Of a stretch of 64,000 nt of DNA, positions 34,531 through 42,372 are shown piece after piece. Made by a program: the position numbers and the translations under genes. The stretch's first letter is position 1; each line of letters opens with the position of its first letter. This DNA comes from Amaricoccus macauensis_A. Lineage in GTDB: Bacteria; Pseudomonadota; Alphaproteobacteria; Rhodobacterales; Rhodobacteraceae. The stretch is taken from NCBI RefSeq assembly GCF_049800915.1, contig NZ_JBNAFY010000008.1, positions 124,001 through 188,000 of the forward strand, given 5' to 3'. Below the pieces are notes generated by a model. The model ran no database searches, was not told the origin of the DNA, and saw only the letters and a list, made by a program, of their open reading frames with translations.

Positions 34531-35007
34531 TCACCGCTTGCGGGGAACTGGGGAGTAGACCGGAATTGGCCCGGTGCCATGCCCCGACAGTCCCAGGGCG
34601 GCCTCGAGTCTCCAGATCGTTTCGCTTTGGAAGACAAAGGTGAAGGCGTTGTTGGCGAAGACCTCCAGATCGCATTCGATCACCGGGTTCTTCTGGTCGC
34701 GGGCATACCCCGCCAGGCGGTCCGAGAGCAGTTCGACACTTCGTGCCCAGTTGGGCGACCATTCCCCGGCGCGCACCAGCTTCTCGAGCTGCAGCCGGAC
34801 ATCCTTCGCGGCAATCGGACCAATCTCGGCTGCGATTGCTTTGACCAGGGCATCGCCCTCGAGTTTCACGAACCTTCCGAAATGGGTCTTCACCTCGCTC
34901 CGAAGGCTCGCGAGGTCGAACGCGAGAGATCGGGCAGCGCTCAGCTGCGATATTTGCTGGTCCGAAGGATTGGGACGAGGTGTCGAGGTCAGGTCTGAGG
35001 TATTCAT
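34531..35007 (-). CDS. Hypothetical protein (158 aa)
   Basis: The start at 35007 (MNTSDLTSTPRPNPSDQQIS) follows GGAG with 6 bases of spacing; longer frames upstream lack support. The protein is mostly helical and soluble. The C-terminus FVFQSETIWRLEAALGLSG suggests a compact domain, but I do not recognise a family. It lies between a ribbon-helix-helix-like gene upstream and the module A/B genes downstream, all on the same strand. Confidence 0.55.
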   Translation of the reverse strand: MNTSDLTSTPRPNPSDQQISQLSAARSLAFDLASLRSEVKTHFGRFVKLEGDALVKAIAAEIGPIAAKDVRLQLEKLVRAGEWSPNWARSVELLSDRLAGYARDQKNPVIECDLEVFANNAFTFVFQSETIWRLEAALGLSGHGTGPIPVYSPVPRKR

Positions 35008-35226
35008 AGGCAACTCCATTATACGCCGCATGCCGTCTGCATCGGTCTTCAATGGTGCCGTCCGGCTGTCGGAACCCTGTCCGACGTGAGTGAGCCTGCG
35101 CGATCGGTGGCGGGCATGGCACAGATCCCTCGGGATCTGCTCCGCCGGCGCGAGGCGCGCCAGCGGGAAGTTTGCAGCGAAACGCGAGACGTTCCGCGGG
35201 CGGCTGACGAGCCGCGGGTTCACCGA

Positions 35227-35496
35227 TCAGGATGCGGAGTTTTCCGGATCCTCCTCGGCGTCCGCCTTTTCGAACGCCGGATCCTCGGTCTGATCGTCCT
35301 TGCTTTTGATGTCGAGACGGATCGAATGGAATGTGCCCTGGTCGAAATACCAGCTTCGCACGAGACCATAGAGCAGTGCGCTCGCACGGTCCGGATAGAT
35401 CTGCTGGTCCACGAGTGCGTCGTAGGCAGCCAGCAGGCCGGACGGAAGGGAAAGGGTTACACTTACGAGTTGCATCGAAGTATCAGAGTCGCTCAT
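35227..35496 (-). CDS. Small ribbon-helix-helix-like protein (89 aa)
   Basis: The start at 35496 follows GAGAGGA. Residues about 8-50, MQLVSVTLSLPSGLLAAYD and YPDRASALLYGLVRSWY, have the strand-helix-helix pattern of MetJ/Arc-type DNA-binding proteins; the tail is acidic. It could regulate the small genes downstream or act as an antitoxin, though no toxin is recognisable next to it. Confidence 0.5.
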   Translation of the reverse strand: MSDSDTSMQLVSVTLSLPSGLLAAYDALVDQQIYPDRASALLYGLVRSWYFDQGTFHSIRLDIKSKDDQTEDPAFEKADAEEDPENSAS

Positions 35497-35925
35497 GGCG
35501 ATGTCCTCTCAAAATCAACAGCATCACGTGCTGTCAGAACCGAGATTGGTCCGCCTGGGAGATCCAAAGCTGAAATCAGGAACGACGTGCAGAGATGGTT
35601 AAGGGGGCGTTACCAGAGGGGCGCATCGCACGGCGCCAGTCCCGCAAAAGCGAACCGCTCCACCGGAAACGGCCTGCAGGCCGTGAGAAACGGTAGTCGC
35701 CTTGTGCCCGAACATGGTCGCCGCGATGGGCATATGGTAGCAGAATTGGCCCTGCCGGGGCGTCTGCAGCGGCAAACGAAGCCCGAGGCATTGGGCGTAC
35801 AAGTTGGTGCCTCGGATCGGAGCGAACGGCCCATGGACGAAGCCGCTCGCCTCTTGATCATGAATGTCGGCTTCGGCGCAACCGACCCCAAGGTTCCTGC
35901 CAATTGGCAGCAAAGCGTTATTTCG
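35497..35925. other. Gap without a confident gene
   Basis: About 430 bases. A minus-strand open frame (35599-35913) encodes a protein rich in Gly, Cys and His with no ribosome site, and a long plus-strand frame overlaps real genes on both sides. I see no supported gene; the stretch may be old insertion debris at the left edge of the copper island. Confidence 0.35.
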
Positions 35926-36498
35926 TCAACGCATGGGTTCACCACGCGCGATGGCGAGGTGATGACCGGGGTGATGATTGCCTGTCGCCAAGAGGCCGTA
36001 GAAACCGAGCGCCTTGATCCGGCTCGCCGCCCCATCTCCTTCGCCCTTGATCGTCCAGGTAATAAACTCATCTGCCATCGACACCTCGGACGACCAGCCA
36101 GTTTCAGCAGCGAGAACGGGCCCGTGGGCCGGAACCATCCGGCTCGCGGCCTCTCCTGCCTCATTATCGAGCCTTATTCGTATCAGGATACCGTCCGGGA
36201 GGTCTCTGGTCTGCACATCGGTGGCGAGAACCAAGTTGTTCATATCCACAAGGTGGTCTCGGAGAGCGCCGATATCGACAGAGGGCCAATCGGTGTCTGA
36301 GTCGGCGTTGAGCAGCAAGACGATCTCGGTAATAGCGGCGAAGGCCCCGTTTCCCGGTTCAATCGGCGTTCCGGTTGTTTCGACTACTGCGGCGGACTGT
36401 GCCATGTGATCCGCATGGTTCGTGTGCTGTGCAAGAGCGGGGCCCGTCATACCGAGGATCGGCAGGATTGCAAGAACTGTGATGTGTCCGAAGCGCAT
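35926..36498 (-). CDS. Periplasmic hypothetical protein, His/Met-containing, copper-island member
   Basis: The start at 36498 (MRFGHITVLAILPILGM) follows GGAGG and opens a signal peptide ending at ALAQ, then HTNHADHMAQ. 190 residues. His-rich ends (HTNHADH near the N-terminus, NHHPGHH near the C-terminus) suggest metal contact. I do not recognise the family. It is divergent from a Crp-like regulator with only a 55-bp gap, so the two probably share a control region. Confidence 0.6.
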   Translation of the reverse strand: MRFGHITVLAILPILGMTGPALAQHTNHADHMAQSAAVVETTGTPIEPGNGAFAAITEIVLLLNADSDTDWPSVDIGALRDHLVDMNNLVLATDVQTRDLPDGILIRIRLDNEAGEAASRMVPAHGPVLAAETGWSSEVSMADEFITWTIKGEGDGAASRIKALGFYGLLATGNHHPGHHLAIARGEPMR

Positions 36499-36553
36499 GA
36501 CTACCTCCCTGTCCGGCAAGAGGAATGTCTAACACCACTATGCCGATCCGGAT

Positions 36554-37195
36554 ATGATTGCGATCATGTCGTGTCAGGAATTCTTCGAGCGTCTGGAACG
36601 CGCCTGCGGTGATCGGAATGTGCGTGTTATCGATCTGACAACTGGAGAGCTGCTCTTTCGACAGGGCGACAATCCACCGGGGTTGGCATCACTCTGCTCC
36701 GGTCAGATCGCCCTCGTCCGGTGGACGAAGGCCGGGCGGAGCGTGCGCATCCATACGGCGTGCGCCGGCGAAACGTTTGCGGAGGCTTCACTGCATGCTG
36801 AAGCTTGCCACTGTGATGCCGTGGCGCTTGCGCCGTCACATGTGCATCTCGTTCCGAAGAGACTGTTCGAGCACGCTCTGGAAAATGACCGGGATCTGGC
36901 GCGAGACTATGCCCTATACCTTGCCCGATCGCTGATGCAGTCTCGGCGCCTCTTGGAGTTGCGCGCTGTCACGCCCCTAACCGAAAGGGTGCTCATTCGT
37001 CTTGTCGAACTCGCCGGGAGCGATGGGGTGGTGCCGGTCGAAATCTCGCTGACCTCGCTCGCCTCCGATCTTGGTGTGACACCGCCCGCGTTCTACCGGG
37101 CAATAGCCTCACTCGAAACGCGTGGCGACCTCGAGCGGCCCGCACGCGGTCGCATTCGCCTCTTGGGACCTTTGATACGGGACGATGGGGACTGA
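36554..37195 (+). CDS. Crp/Fnr-family transcriptional regulator
   Basis: This 213-residue protein has an N-terminal cyclic-nucleotide-binding-type beta barrel (GELLFRQGDNPPGLASLCSGQIALVR) and a C-terminal winged helix (VEISLTSLASDLGVTPPAFYRAIASLETRGDLERPARGRI). Cysteines are at CGDRNV and ACHCD, but the Fnr cluster spacing is absent. It is the only intact regulator gene in the copper island. It may sense metal, redox or another signal; that is inference. Confidence 0.82.
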   Translation: MIAIMSCQEFFERLERACGDRNVRVIDLTTGELLFRQGDNPPGLASLCSGQIALVRWTKAGRSVRIHTACAGETFAEASLHAEACHCDAVALAPSHVHLVPKRLFEHALENDRDLARDYALYLARSLMQSRRLLELRAVTPLTERVLIRLVELAGSDGVVPVEISLTSLASDLGVTPPAFYRAIASLETRGDLERPARGRIRLLGPLIRDDGD

Positions 37196-37540
37196 TCGCG
37201 CATGCCCGCCCGCAGACAATGCCGCGCAACGGAATACAGGCTCCGCCTGACGGGGTGCCAAGGCGGGCTTCTGCCTTCAAGATGACAGATAAGGTTACCC
37301 GTCAGGAACATCAGGAAGAACAGCGCAAGTGAGTTCACAAGCCGCGCTATGGCCTCGCAGAGGAAGCATCATCGCAAGATATATCGGGATGCGTGAAAAG
37401 CGGAAGATGCCGCTCTCGACAAGTACCGATGACGTCCCAACGGTGATACGGTCCCGGTTAATCATGCAGCGTTCCAGTCTTGTTGCCGCAGCGCGGCAAG
37501 ACCCGCATTTTGGCCATCGTCAATGGGCCGCAAGCATACC
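37196..37540. other. Gap between Crp-like and cytochrome c genes
   Basis: About 345 bases between convergent genes. A minus-strand frame begins with a hydrophobic run (NSLALFFLMFLTGNLICHLEG) from a GTG near 37338, but it has no good ribosome site. It may be a relic of a small membrane protein. Nothing else is supported. Confidence 0.35.
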
Positions 37541-37975
37541 TCAGCTGCCTTCGGCCTCTGCGGTGATTTCGGCCTGGGTTTCCCGGATATCGTCCGGCCA
37601 TTGGCTCTTGATCCATTCGAGAACATCCGTGATCTCGGCGTCGGAGTATGTGTCCCCGAAGCCGGGCATGTTGCTCTCGTAGCCCCGCCCGACAACGGCG
37701 GCGGTGCCTCGCGTGATCATGTCGAGAAGCACGGGATCGGGGTGATGCCAGGTGTGGCCAGTAGCATCGTGCGGCGGGGCGGGGAGCCGCCCATCTGCGC
37801 CCGGAGCACGCCAGTTCGGCGCACCTTCGAGTTCCGCTCCGTGGCAGGACGCGCAGGCTTCGGCATAAATGGTTGCACCTCTTGAGAGGTCGGGGCCAGC
37901 AGGCAGAAGCCAAGCGCCGCCCAAGGCGACGGCTGCAAGTCCCGATATGGCCAGAATGAGAGGCTTTCGGCGCAT
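37541..37975 (-). CDS. Class I cytochrome c
   Basis: This 144-residue protein has an N-terminal signal or anchor (MRRKPLILAISGLAAVALGGAWLL), one haem site CASCH and a later methionine in YESNMPGFGDTYSD as likely axial ligand. The ribosome site is AAGGAAGGG. It would be a periplasmic electron carrier; in copper islands such cytochromes often accompany multicopper oxidases, perhaps accepting electrons from copper(I) oxidation. That partnership is inferred. Confidence 0.85.
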   Translation of the reverse strand: MRRKPLILAISGLAAVALGGAWLLPAGPDLSRGATIYAEACASCHGAELEGAPNWRAPGADGRLPAPPHDATGHTWHHPDPVLLDMITRGTAAVVGRGYESNMPGFGDTYSDAEITDVLEWIKSQWPDDIRETQAEITAEAEGS

Positions 37976-38032
37976 TTTCCCTTCCTTTCAGGGCAGTCCG
38001 CGCGCCGGTGCAAGCCAGCGCGCGGCTGATTT

Positions 38033-38320
38033 TTACTGCTTGTTCAGTTCGGTGACGGTCAGTTTCCCGTTCACTCGATCAGCGAGGAAGCTGACCTGAG
38101 CTCCCTCCGACAAACCGTTGAGCATCTGCGGATCGGCTACGTTGAAGACCATCTTCATTGGAGGCATGTCGAGGTTTTCGAGCGGTCCGTGATCGATGGT
38201 CACCTTGTTCCATTGCGTGTCGACTTTCGTGACCGTGCCGGTGCTCATGGATGAGCTTTGTTCAGCCATTGCTGTGGTCGTGGTGAGGATGAGGGCTGCG
38301 GCAAAGGCGGCAAGTTTCAT
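38033..38320 (-). CDS. CusF-like periplasmic copper-binding protein
   Basis: This 95-residue protein has a signal peptide (MKLAAFAAALILTTTTAMAEQ) and a small beta-barrel with the CusF signature: VTIDHGPLENLDMPPMKMVFNV, giving the His and Met ligands and the nearby aromatic/hydrophobic position. It would bind copper(I) in the periplasm. A clean ribosome site (CGGAG) supports the start. Confidence 0.83.
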   Translation of the reverse strand: MKLAAFAAALILTTTTAMAEQSSSMSTGTVTKVDTQWNKVTIDHGPLENLDMPPMKMVFNVADPQMLNGLSEGAQVSFLADRVNGKLTVTELNKQ

Positions 38321-38337
38321 CTGTCTGTTCTCCGGGT

Positions 38338-38850
38338 TCAGTTGACAGTCAAGGGACCGTGCATTCCGGCGTCGTAGTGACCGGGCAGCAGGCAGGCGAA
38401 TTCGAAGGTTCCGGGGGTCGCGAATGTCCAGACGATATCGGCTTCCTCGCCGGGTTCGAGGCGCACGGCGTTGGGGTCGTCATGCTCCATTTCGGGGAAC
38501 CGCTCCATTAGCTCCTTGTGCTCGGCATTGGCTGCCATTGTGTCCATGACGAATTCGTGGGCTTCCTCTCCGGCGTTGACGATGTGGAGCCGGACCGTCT
38601 CCCCGGCCTCGAAATTCAGCTCGTCCGGTTCGAAGATGTAGATTTCCTCGCCCTCGTAGTCTTCACGCATGGTGACCTTGACGGTGCGCGAAGGTGATCC
38701 ATGGGCAGGTTCGCCGATCGCCATGCCATGGCCATGCCCTCCGCCGTCTACGTGACCGGGCATTTCGCCGTGGCCGCCGGCGTGCTCTCCCGCAGCCAGG
38801 GCGACTGCGGGAAGCAGTGCCAGCCCGAGTGTGAGGACAAGTGACTTCAT
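38338..38850 (-). CDS. Cupredoxin-domain copper-binding protein
   Basis: The start at 38850 follows AGGAG. 170 residues: signal peptide (MKSLVLTLGLALLPAVALAAG), a His/Met/Gly-rich linker (HAGGHGEMPGHVDGGGHGHG), then a plastocyanin/azurin-like domain. Copper ligands of a type 1 site are likely H in EAHEF, then CLLPGHYDAGM (Cys, His, Met). This matches CopI-type cupredoxins that protect the periplasm from copper. It is co-directional with the multicopper oxidase. Confidence 0.82.
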   Translation of the reverse strand: MKSLVLTLGLALLPAVALAAGEHAGGHGEMPGHVDGGGHGHGMAIGEPAHGSPSRTVKVTMREDYEGEEIYIFEPDELNFEAGETVRLHIVNAGEEAHEFVMDTMAANAEHKELMERFPEMEHDDPNAVRLEPGEEADIVWTFATPGTFEFACLLPGHYDAGMHGPLTVN

Positions 38851-38878
38851 GAGGTTTTCTCCTGTACTGCTCATTGCT

Positions 38879-40240
38879 TCAGCCCTGCCTTTTGCCGCCG
38901 CGCGGCGTGAGGATGGTGGCAGGACTGGTGTTGGTGGCATGCTCCGGCAGTTCGCCGGTCCATTCCCAGGCCTGGGTTCCCGGCGGGTTTTCGTACCAGC
39001 CGGGATCGCTGTAATCGTCGGGAGCGATGCCGTCGCGAACCTTCACGACGCTGAACATCCCGCCCATCTCGAGGGGACCATAGGGGCCCCATCCGGCCAT
39101 CATGGGCACCGTATTGTCCGGGATCTCCATGGACATCTCGCCCATATCGGCCATGCCTGCCGTTCCCATCGCCATGTAGCCGGGCTGGTGCCGGTTGATC
39201 ATCCGGGATAGCCTGCGCTTGTCGGTTCCGATGAAGGTCGGGATGTCGTGCCCCATGGCGTTCATCGTGTGGTGCGACTTGTGGCAGTGGATGGCCCAGT
39301 CGCCTTCATGCACCGCATCGAATTCATAGGCCCGCATGGCGCCCACGGGAATGTCGATCGAGACCTCCGGCCAGCGCGCGCTTTCCGGAACCCAGCCGCC
39401 ATCGGTTCCCGTTACCTCAAAATCGTAGCCGTGCATGTGGATCGGATGGTTCGTCATCGTCAGGTTGCCGACGCGCACCCGCACCCGGTCGCCCTTCGAG
39501 ACTACAAGCGGGTCGATGTCGGGAAAGATCCGGCTGTTCCACGTCCAGAGATTGAAGTCCGTCATCTCCATGATCCGCGGCACGTAGGTTCCCGGATCAA
39601 TGTCGTAGGCGGCAAGCAGAAAGGCGAAATCGCGATCGACCGGCATGAACGCAGGGTCGCGCGGGTGCACGATGAAGAGCCCCATCATGCCCATCGCCAT
39701 CTGCACCATCTCATCCGCATGCGGATGATACATAAAGGTGCCGGACTTTGTCAGGTCGAACTCGTAGACGAAGGTCTTCCCTGGCGGGATCGCCGGATGG
39801 GAAAGCCCGCCGACGCCATCCATGCCCGAAGGCAGGATCAGCCCGTGCCAATGCACGCTGGTGTGCTCCGGCAGGCGGTTGGTGACGTAGATCCGGACCC
39901 GTTCGCCCTCGACCGCCTCGAGGGTCGGACCGGTGGACTGGCCATTGTAGCCCCACAGCCGCGCGATCATGCCATCCGCCATGATCCGCTCCACCGGTTC
40001 GGCGACCAGATGAAATTCCTTTACGTTTCCGTTCATGCGGAAGGGAAGCGACCAGCCGTTCAGCGTGACTACCGGATTGTAATCCGGGCCTGTGCCAGGG
40101 CGTCCCGGCACCTGAGTGTAGGGGCTGTCTGTGGTTGCGGCCTCGGGCAGATCGCGGAACCGCGTCTGCGCGCTGGCTGCCGAGGCGAGCATCGCGCCGG
40201 CGCCAATGCCCGCGCCCAGAAGCTGTCTGCGGTTCATCAT
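38879..40240 (-). CDS. Multicopper oxidase (CopA/CueO-type copper resistance)
   Basis: This 453-residue protein has a Tat signal (NRRQLLGAGIGAGAM). Four copper-ligand motifs appear in order: HWHG near residue 133, HPHA, HPIHMHG near 295 and HCHKSHHTMNAM near 350. The last gives the type 1 Cys, His and Met. The enzyme oxidises copper(I) in the periplasm. A Met-rich stretch (MAMGTAGMADMGEMSM) after residue 385 could bind copper. Its start overlaps the TolC-like gene's stop. Confidence 0.87.
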   Translation of the reverse strand: MMNRRQLLGAGIGAGAMLASAASAQTRFRDLPEAATTDSPYTQVPGRPGTGPDYNPVVTLNGWSLPFRMNGNVKEFHLVAEPVERIMADGMIARLWGYNGQSTGPTLEAVEGERVRIYVTNRLPEHTSVHWHGLILPSGMDGVGGLSHPAIPPGKTFVYEFDLTKSGTFMYHPHADEMVQMAMGMMGLFIVHPRDPAFMPVDRDFAFLLAAYDIDPGTYVPRIMEMTDFNLWTWNSRIFPDIDPLVVSKGDRVRVRVGNLTMTNHPIHMHGYDFEVTGTDGGWVPESARWPEVSIDIPVGAMRAYEFDAVHEGDWAIHCHKSHHTMNAMGHDIPTFIGTDKRRLSRMINRHQPGYMAMGTAGMADMGEMSMEIPDNTVPMMAGWGPYGPLEMGGMFSVVKVRDGIAPDDYSDPGWYENPPGTQAWEWTGELPEHATNTSPATILTPRGGKRQG

Positions 40241-41649
40241 TCGTCGTCTCCCTCTCCGGCAGATGGGCTGACCTCGCCGCCCCAGATCGCGGCAGTGACC
40301 ATTGTTTCGGCCAGCCAGTAGTCGCGCTTGGCTTCCGCGGCCCCGAGTTGCGCCTCGAGCCCGTCGCGCGCATCCTCGATCAACTCAAAAGTGGAGGTGA
40401 TCATCCCGCTATAGGATTTGAGGGCTTCTTCATCGATTTCCCCTCTCAACGGCAGAACCTCGTCGCGCCAATGGCGCGCGACCGCATGGCGTCCCGTCAC
40501 CGCCTTGTGGGCCATGCGCGCCTCTGAGCGCGCATCAATTGCCTGTTGGGCCAGGGTGTTTGCGGCCTTGAGATAGGCCATCTGTCCGCGCTTCGAGACA
40601 AGCCCGCCGGTGTCATAGAGCGGGATCTCGAAATCGATGTCGAGGACCGGTCCCTTGTCGGTCTCGCTGTTCTCTCTCTCGATCTCGAGGCCAGCGCCCA
40701 ACTCGACGTCCGAGATCATGTAGGTCTGACCTGTCAGCCGATATTCTCGTGCGACGGCCTCAAGCTCCAGGCGCCCCGACGCGAGATCGACCCGGTTTGT
40801 CAGCGCCAAACGCTCGATGTCGCTTGCTGTGCGTGGACTTCCCGGCAAGGGCGGGAGGGCGTCGGGAACATAGACGGTCACATCGCTGCCCCAAAGGCCC
40901 ATGAGACGGATTAACCGCTGCTTGGCGAGTTGGGCTTCAAGTCTTGCTTCGGCCTCCTCGCCCGCGAGCTCGGCTGAAAAGGCGTATTCACGCGCCTGAT
41001 CTGCCCTGTTCATGGCGCCGGTCCGGCCAAGTTGGGACGCAAGTTCGGAGCTGGCTTCCGCAGTGCCCTTTGCCTCCGCTACCAGAGCCGCCGCTTCGAA
41101 CGCGCCGACGGCTTCGATCCAGGCCTGCCGTGTCTCGACGGCCAGCGCGATGCTTTCGGCCAATGCGGCAAGTTCGGCCTGCCGGAAGCGGATTTCCCCG
41201 ATCTCGGTGCGAGACCTGGAAGTTGCGAGGTCCAGAAGTGAGTTGATGAGCGTGGCTTCGAGTGTCCGGGTCACATCGCCCGCGATCCCCGAAACGGAGA
41301 CCCCCACAGTGGGCACCGGGCCCATCGCGACCTCCCAGAGATCGCCCGATGAGAGCCCCAGTTCGGCAAAGCTGGCCTGCAATCCGCGGTTGTTGATCAG
41401 AGCGACCTGGACGGCCGTATCTGAACTGATTGTCTTACCGCTCATCGCAGCCCGAACCCGCGCGGCATTGGCTTCCATCTCGGCATTTGTGAGGTGCCAG
41501 GCCGGCGCAGCGCCCACTGCCCGGCGCGTCCCGGCTTCGACGCGGTCAAAACCAGCTCGCGAAGCGCTTGCTTCTTGCCTCAAAGCTGCACTGCCGCAGG
41601 CAGATAGAAACAGCACAGCACCGAGGCTGAAATACACCCTCCTTCTCAT
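40237..41649 (-). CDS. TolC-family outer-membrane lipoprotein
   Basis: The start at 41649 (MRRRVYFSLGAVLFLSACGS) gives a lipoprotein signal with lipobox LSAC. 470 residues in two long helical repeats typical of the outer-membrane efflux family. No matching RND pump or membrane-fusion protein is in the window, so it may work with an unlinked pump or serve another copper-related role. It overlaps both neighbours slightly, so the genes 41.9 to 38.0 kb form one operon. Confidence 0.8.
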   Translation of the reverse strand: MRRRVYFSLGAVLFLSACGSAALRQEASASRAGFDRVEAGTRRAVGAAPAWHLTNAEMEANAARVRAAMSGKTISSDTAVQVALINNRGLQASFAELGLSSGDLWEVAMGPVPTVGVSVSGIAGDVTRTLEATLINSLLDLATSRSRTEIGEIRFRQAELAALAESIALAVETRQAWIEAVGAFEAAALVAEAKGTAEASSELASQLGRTGAMNRADQAREYAFSAELAGEEAEARLEAQLAKQRLIRLMGLWGSDVTVYVPDALPPLPGSPRTASDIERLALTNRVDLASGRLELEAVAREYRLTGQTYMISDVELGAGLEIERENSETDKGPVLDIDFEIPLYDTGGLVSKRGQMAYLKAANTLAQQAIDARSEARMAHKAVTGRHAVARHWRDEVLPLRGEIDEEALKSYSGMITSTFELIEDARDGLEAQLGAAEAKRDYWLAETMVTAAIWGGEVSPSAGEGDDE

Positions 41650-41891
41650 TGGCCGCTGCCCCCTTGGGCATCGTTGAGCGCTCGCCAGTTGGCGGGCTCT
41701 TCGAGGATGTGAGGCGCGTAAGCCACGCCGGGGCCGGAAACGGCTGGTCCCGATACGGAAGGATCGGTGGCCGCTGTCAATAATGACGCGTCCTCGAGCT
41801 CGTTGACCGGCGCGCATGCCGCAACGAGCAGCGGCGCTAAGGCCGCAAACATGATTTTCAAGGGATAAAGTCCCGTCTTAGAACAACACAC
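41646..41891 (-). CDS. Small lipoprotein
   Basis: Lipobox LLVAAC follows a hydrophobic segment; the mature part is short (about 50 residues, APVNELEDASLLTAATDPS...). The GTG at 41891 gives 81 residues. A TTG at 41861 (MKIMFAALAPLLVAAC) gives a better-shaped signal, and an ATG at 41852 is also in frame; none has a clear ribosome site. It overlaps the TolC-like gene by 4 bases and probably assists it or the oxidase. Function unknown. Confidence 0.55.
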   Translation of the reverse strand: MCCSKTGLYPLKIMFAALAPLLVAACAPVNELEDASLLTAATDPSVSGPAVSGPGVAYAPHILEEPANWRALNDAQGGSGQ

Positions 41892-41932
41892 CTGATCGAT
41901 CCGAGTGGGATCGATCGACCATCAAATGATGC

Positions 41933-42289
41933 TCAGGCGCGTGGCGGGCGCTGAAGTCCTTCGAGCAACGCGTCAGTATTCAGTGAGGGCTCGATACCCC
42001 GACGGTTCATGTCGGGAAGCGGTCCGATCTCCATCAGATCGGTAGGAGCAACTGCCACACCGAGAACGCAAGCATGACTGGCACAGTGGCTTTCCGGGTG
42101 CTGGTGCTGCATCTCGTCATGACCAGACAGGACATCGACATTATGGTCATGGCCCTCGACAGTCACGCTTGCTGAAACGTGACTGTCGCAATCGATCATT
42201 TCCACTGCATTCGCTGGACTCAGCATGACGGATACCGCGACAAACGTCACCGCCCATACAATCAGGAGTCTGCGAATCAGGTCATGCAT
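41933..42289 (-). CDS. Periplasmic His-rich hypothetical protein (118 aa)
   Basis: It has a signal peptide (MHDLIRRLLIVWAVTFVAVSVMLSPANA) and a His-, Asp- and Cys-containing central part (GHDHNVDVLSGHDEMQHQHPESHCASHAC), which looks metal-binding. This resembles small proteins often found near copper resistance genes, but I cannot name the family. It is upstream of the lipoprotein/TolC/oxidase genes and downstream of the ATPase gene. Confidence 0.58.
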   Translation of the reverse strand: MHDLIRRLLIVWAVTFVAVSVMLSPANAVEMIDCDSHVSASVTVEGHDHNVDVLSGHDEMQHQHPESHCASHACVLGVAVAPTDLMEIGPLPDMNRRGIEPSLNTDALLEGLQRPPRA

Positions 42290-42372
42290 GGCGTGAAACT
42301 ATCCAAGATCCGTCGGCATACAACTGGCATTTTGGTGATCCAGTCAAGAAACGGAGACGGCAAGTTCATGGA

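Noticed and set aside
35227..35496. Complete toxin-antitoxin pair
   Set aside because: The ribbon-helix-helix-like protein could be an antitoxin, but no RelE, PIN or other toxin-like partner is recognisable on either side.
35086..36300. 404-codon plus-strand open frame
   Set aside because: It overlaps the well-supported minus-strand genes at 35227-35496 and 35926-36498, lacks a ribosome site and shows no recognisable domain; it is a GC-driven shadow.
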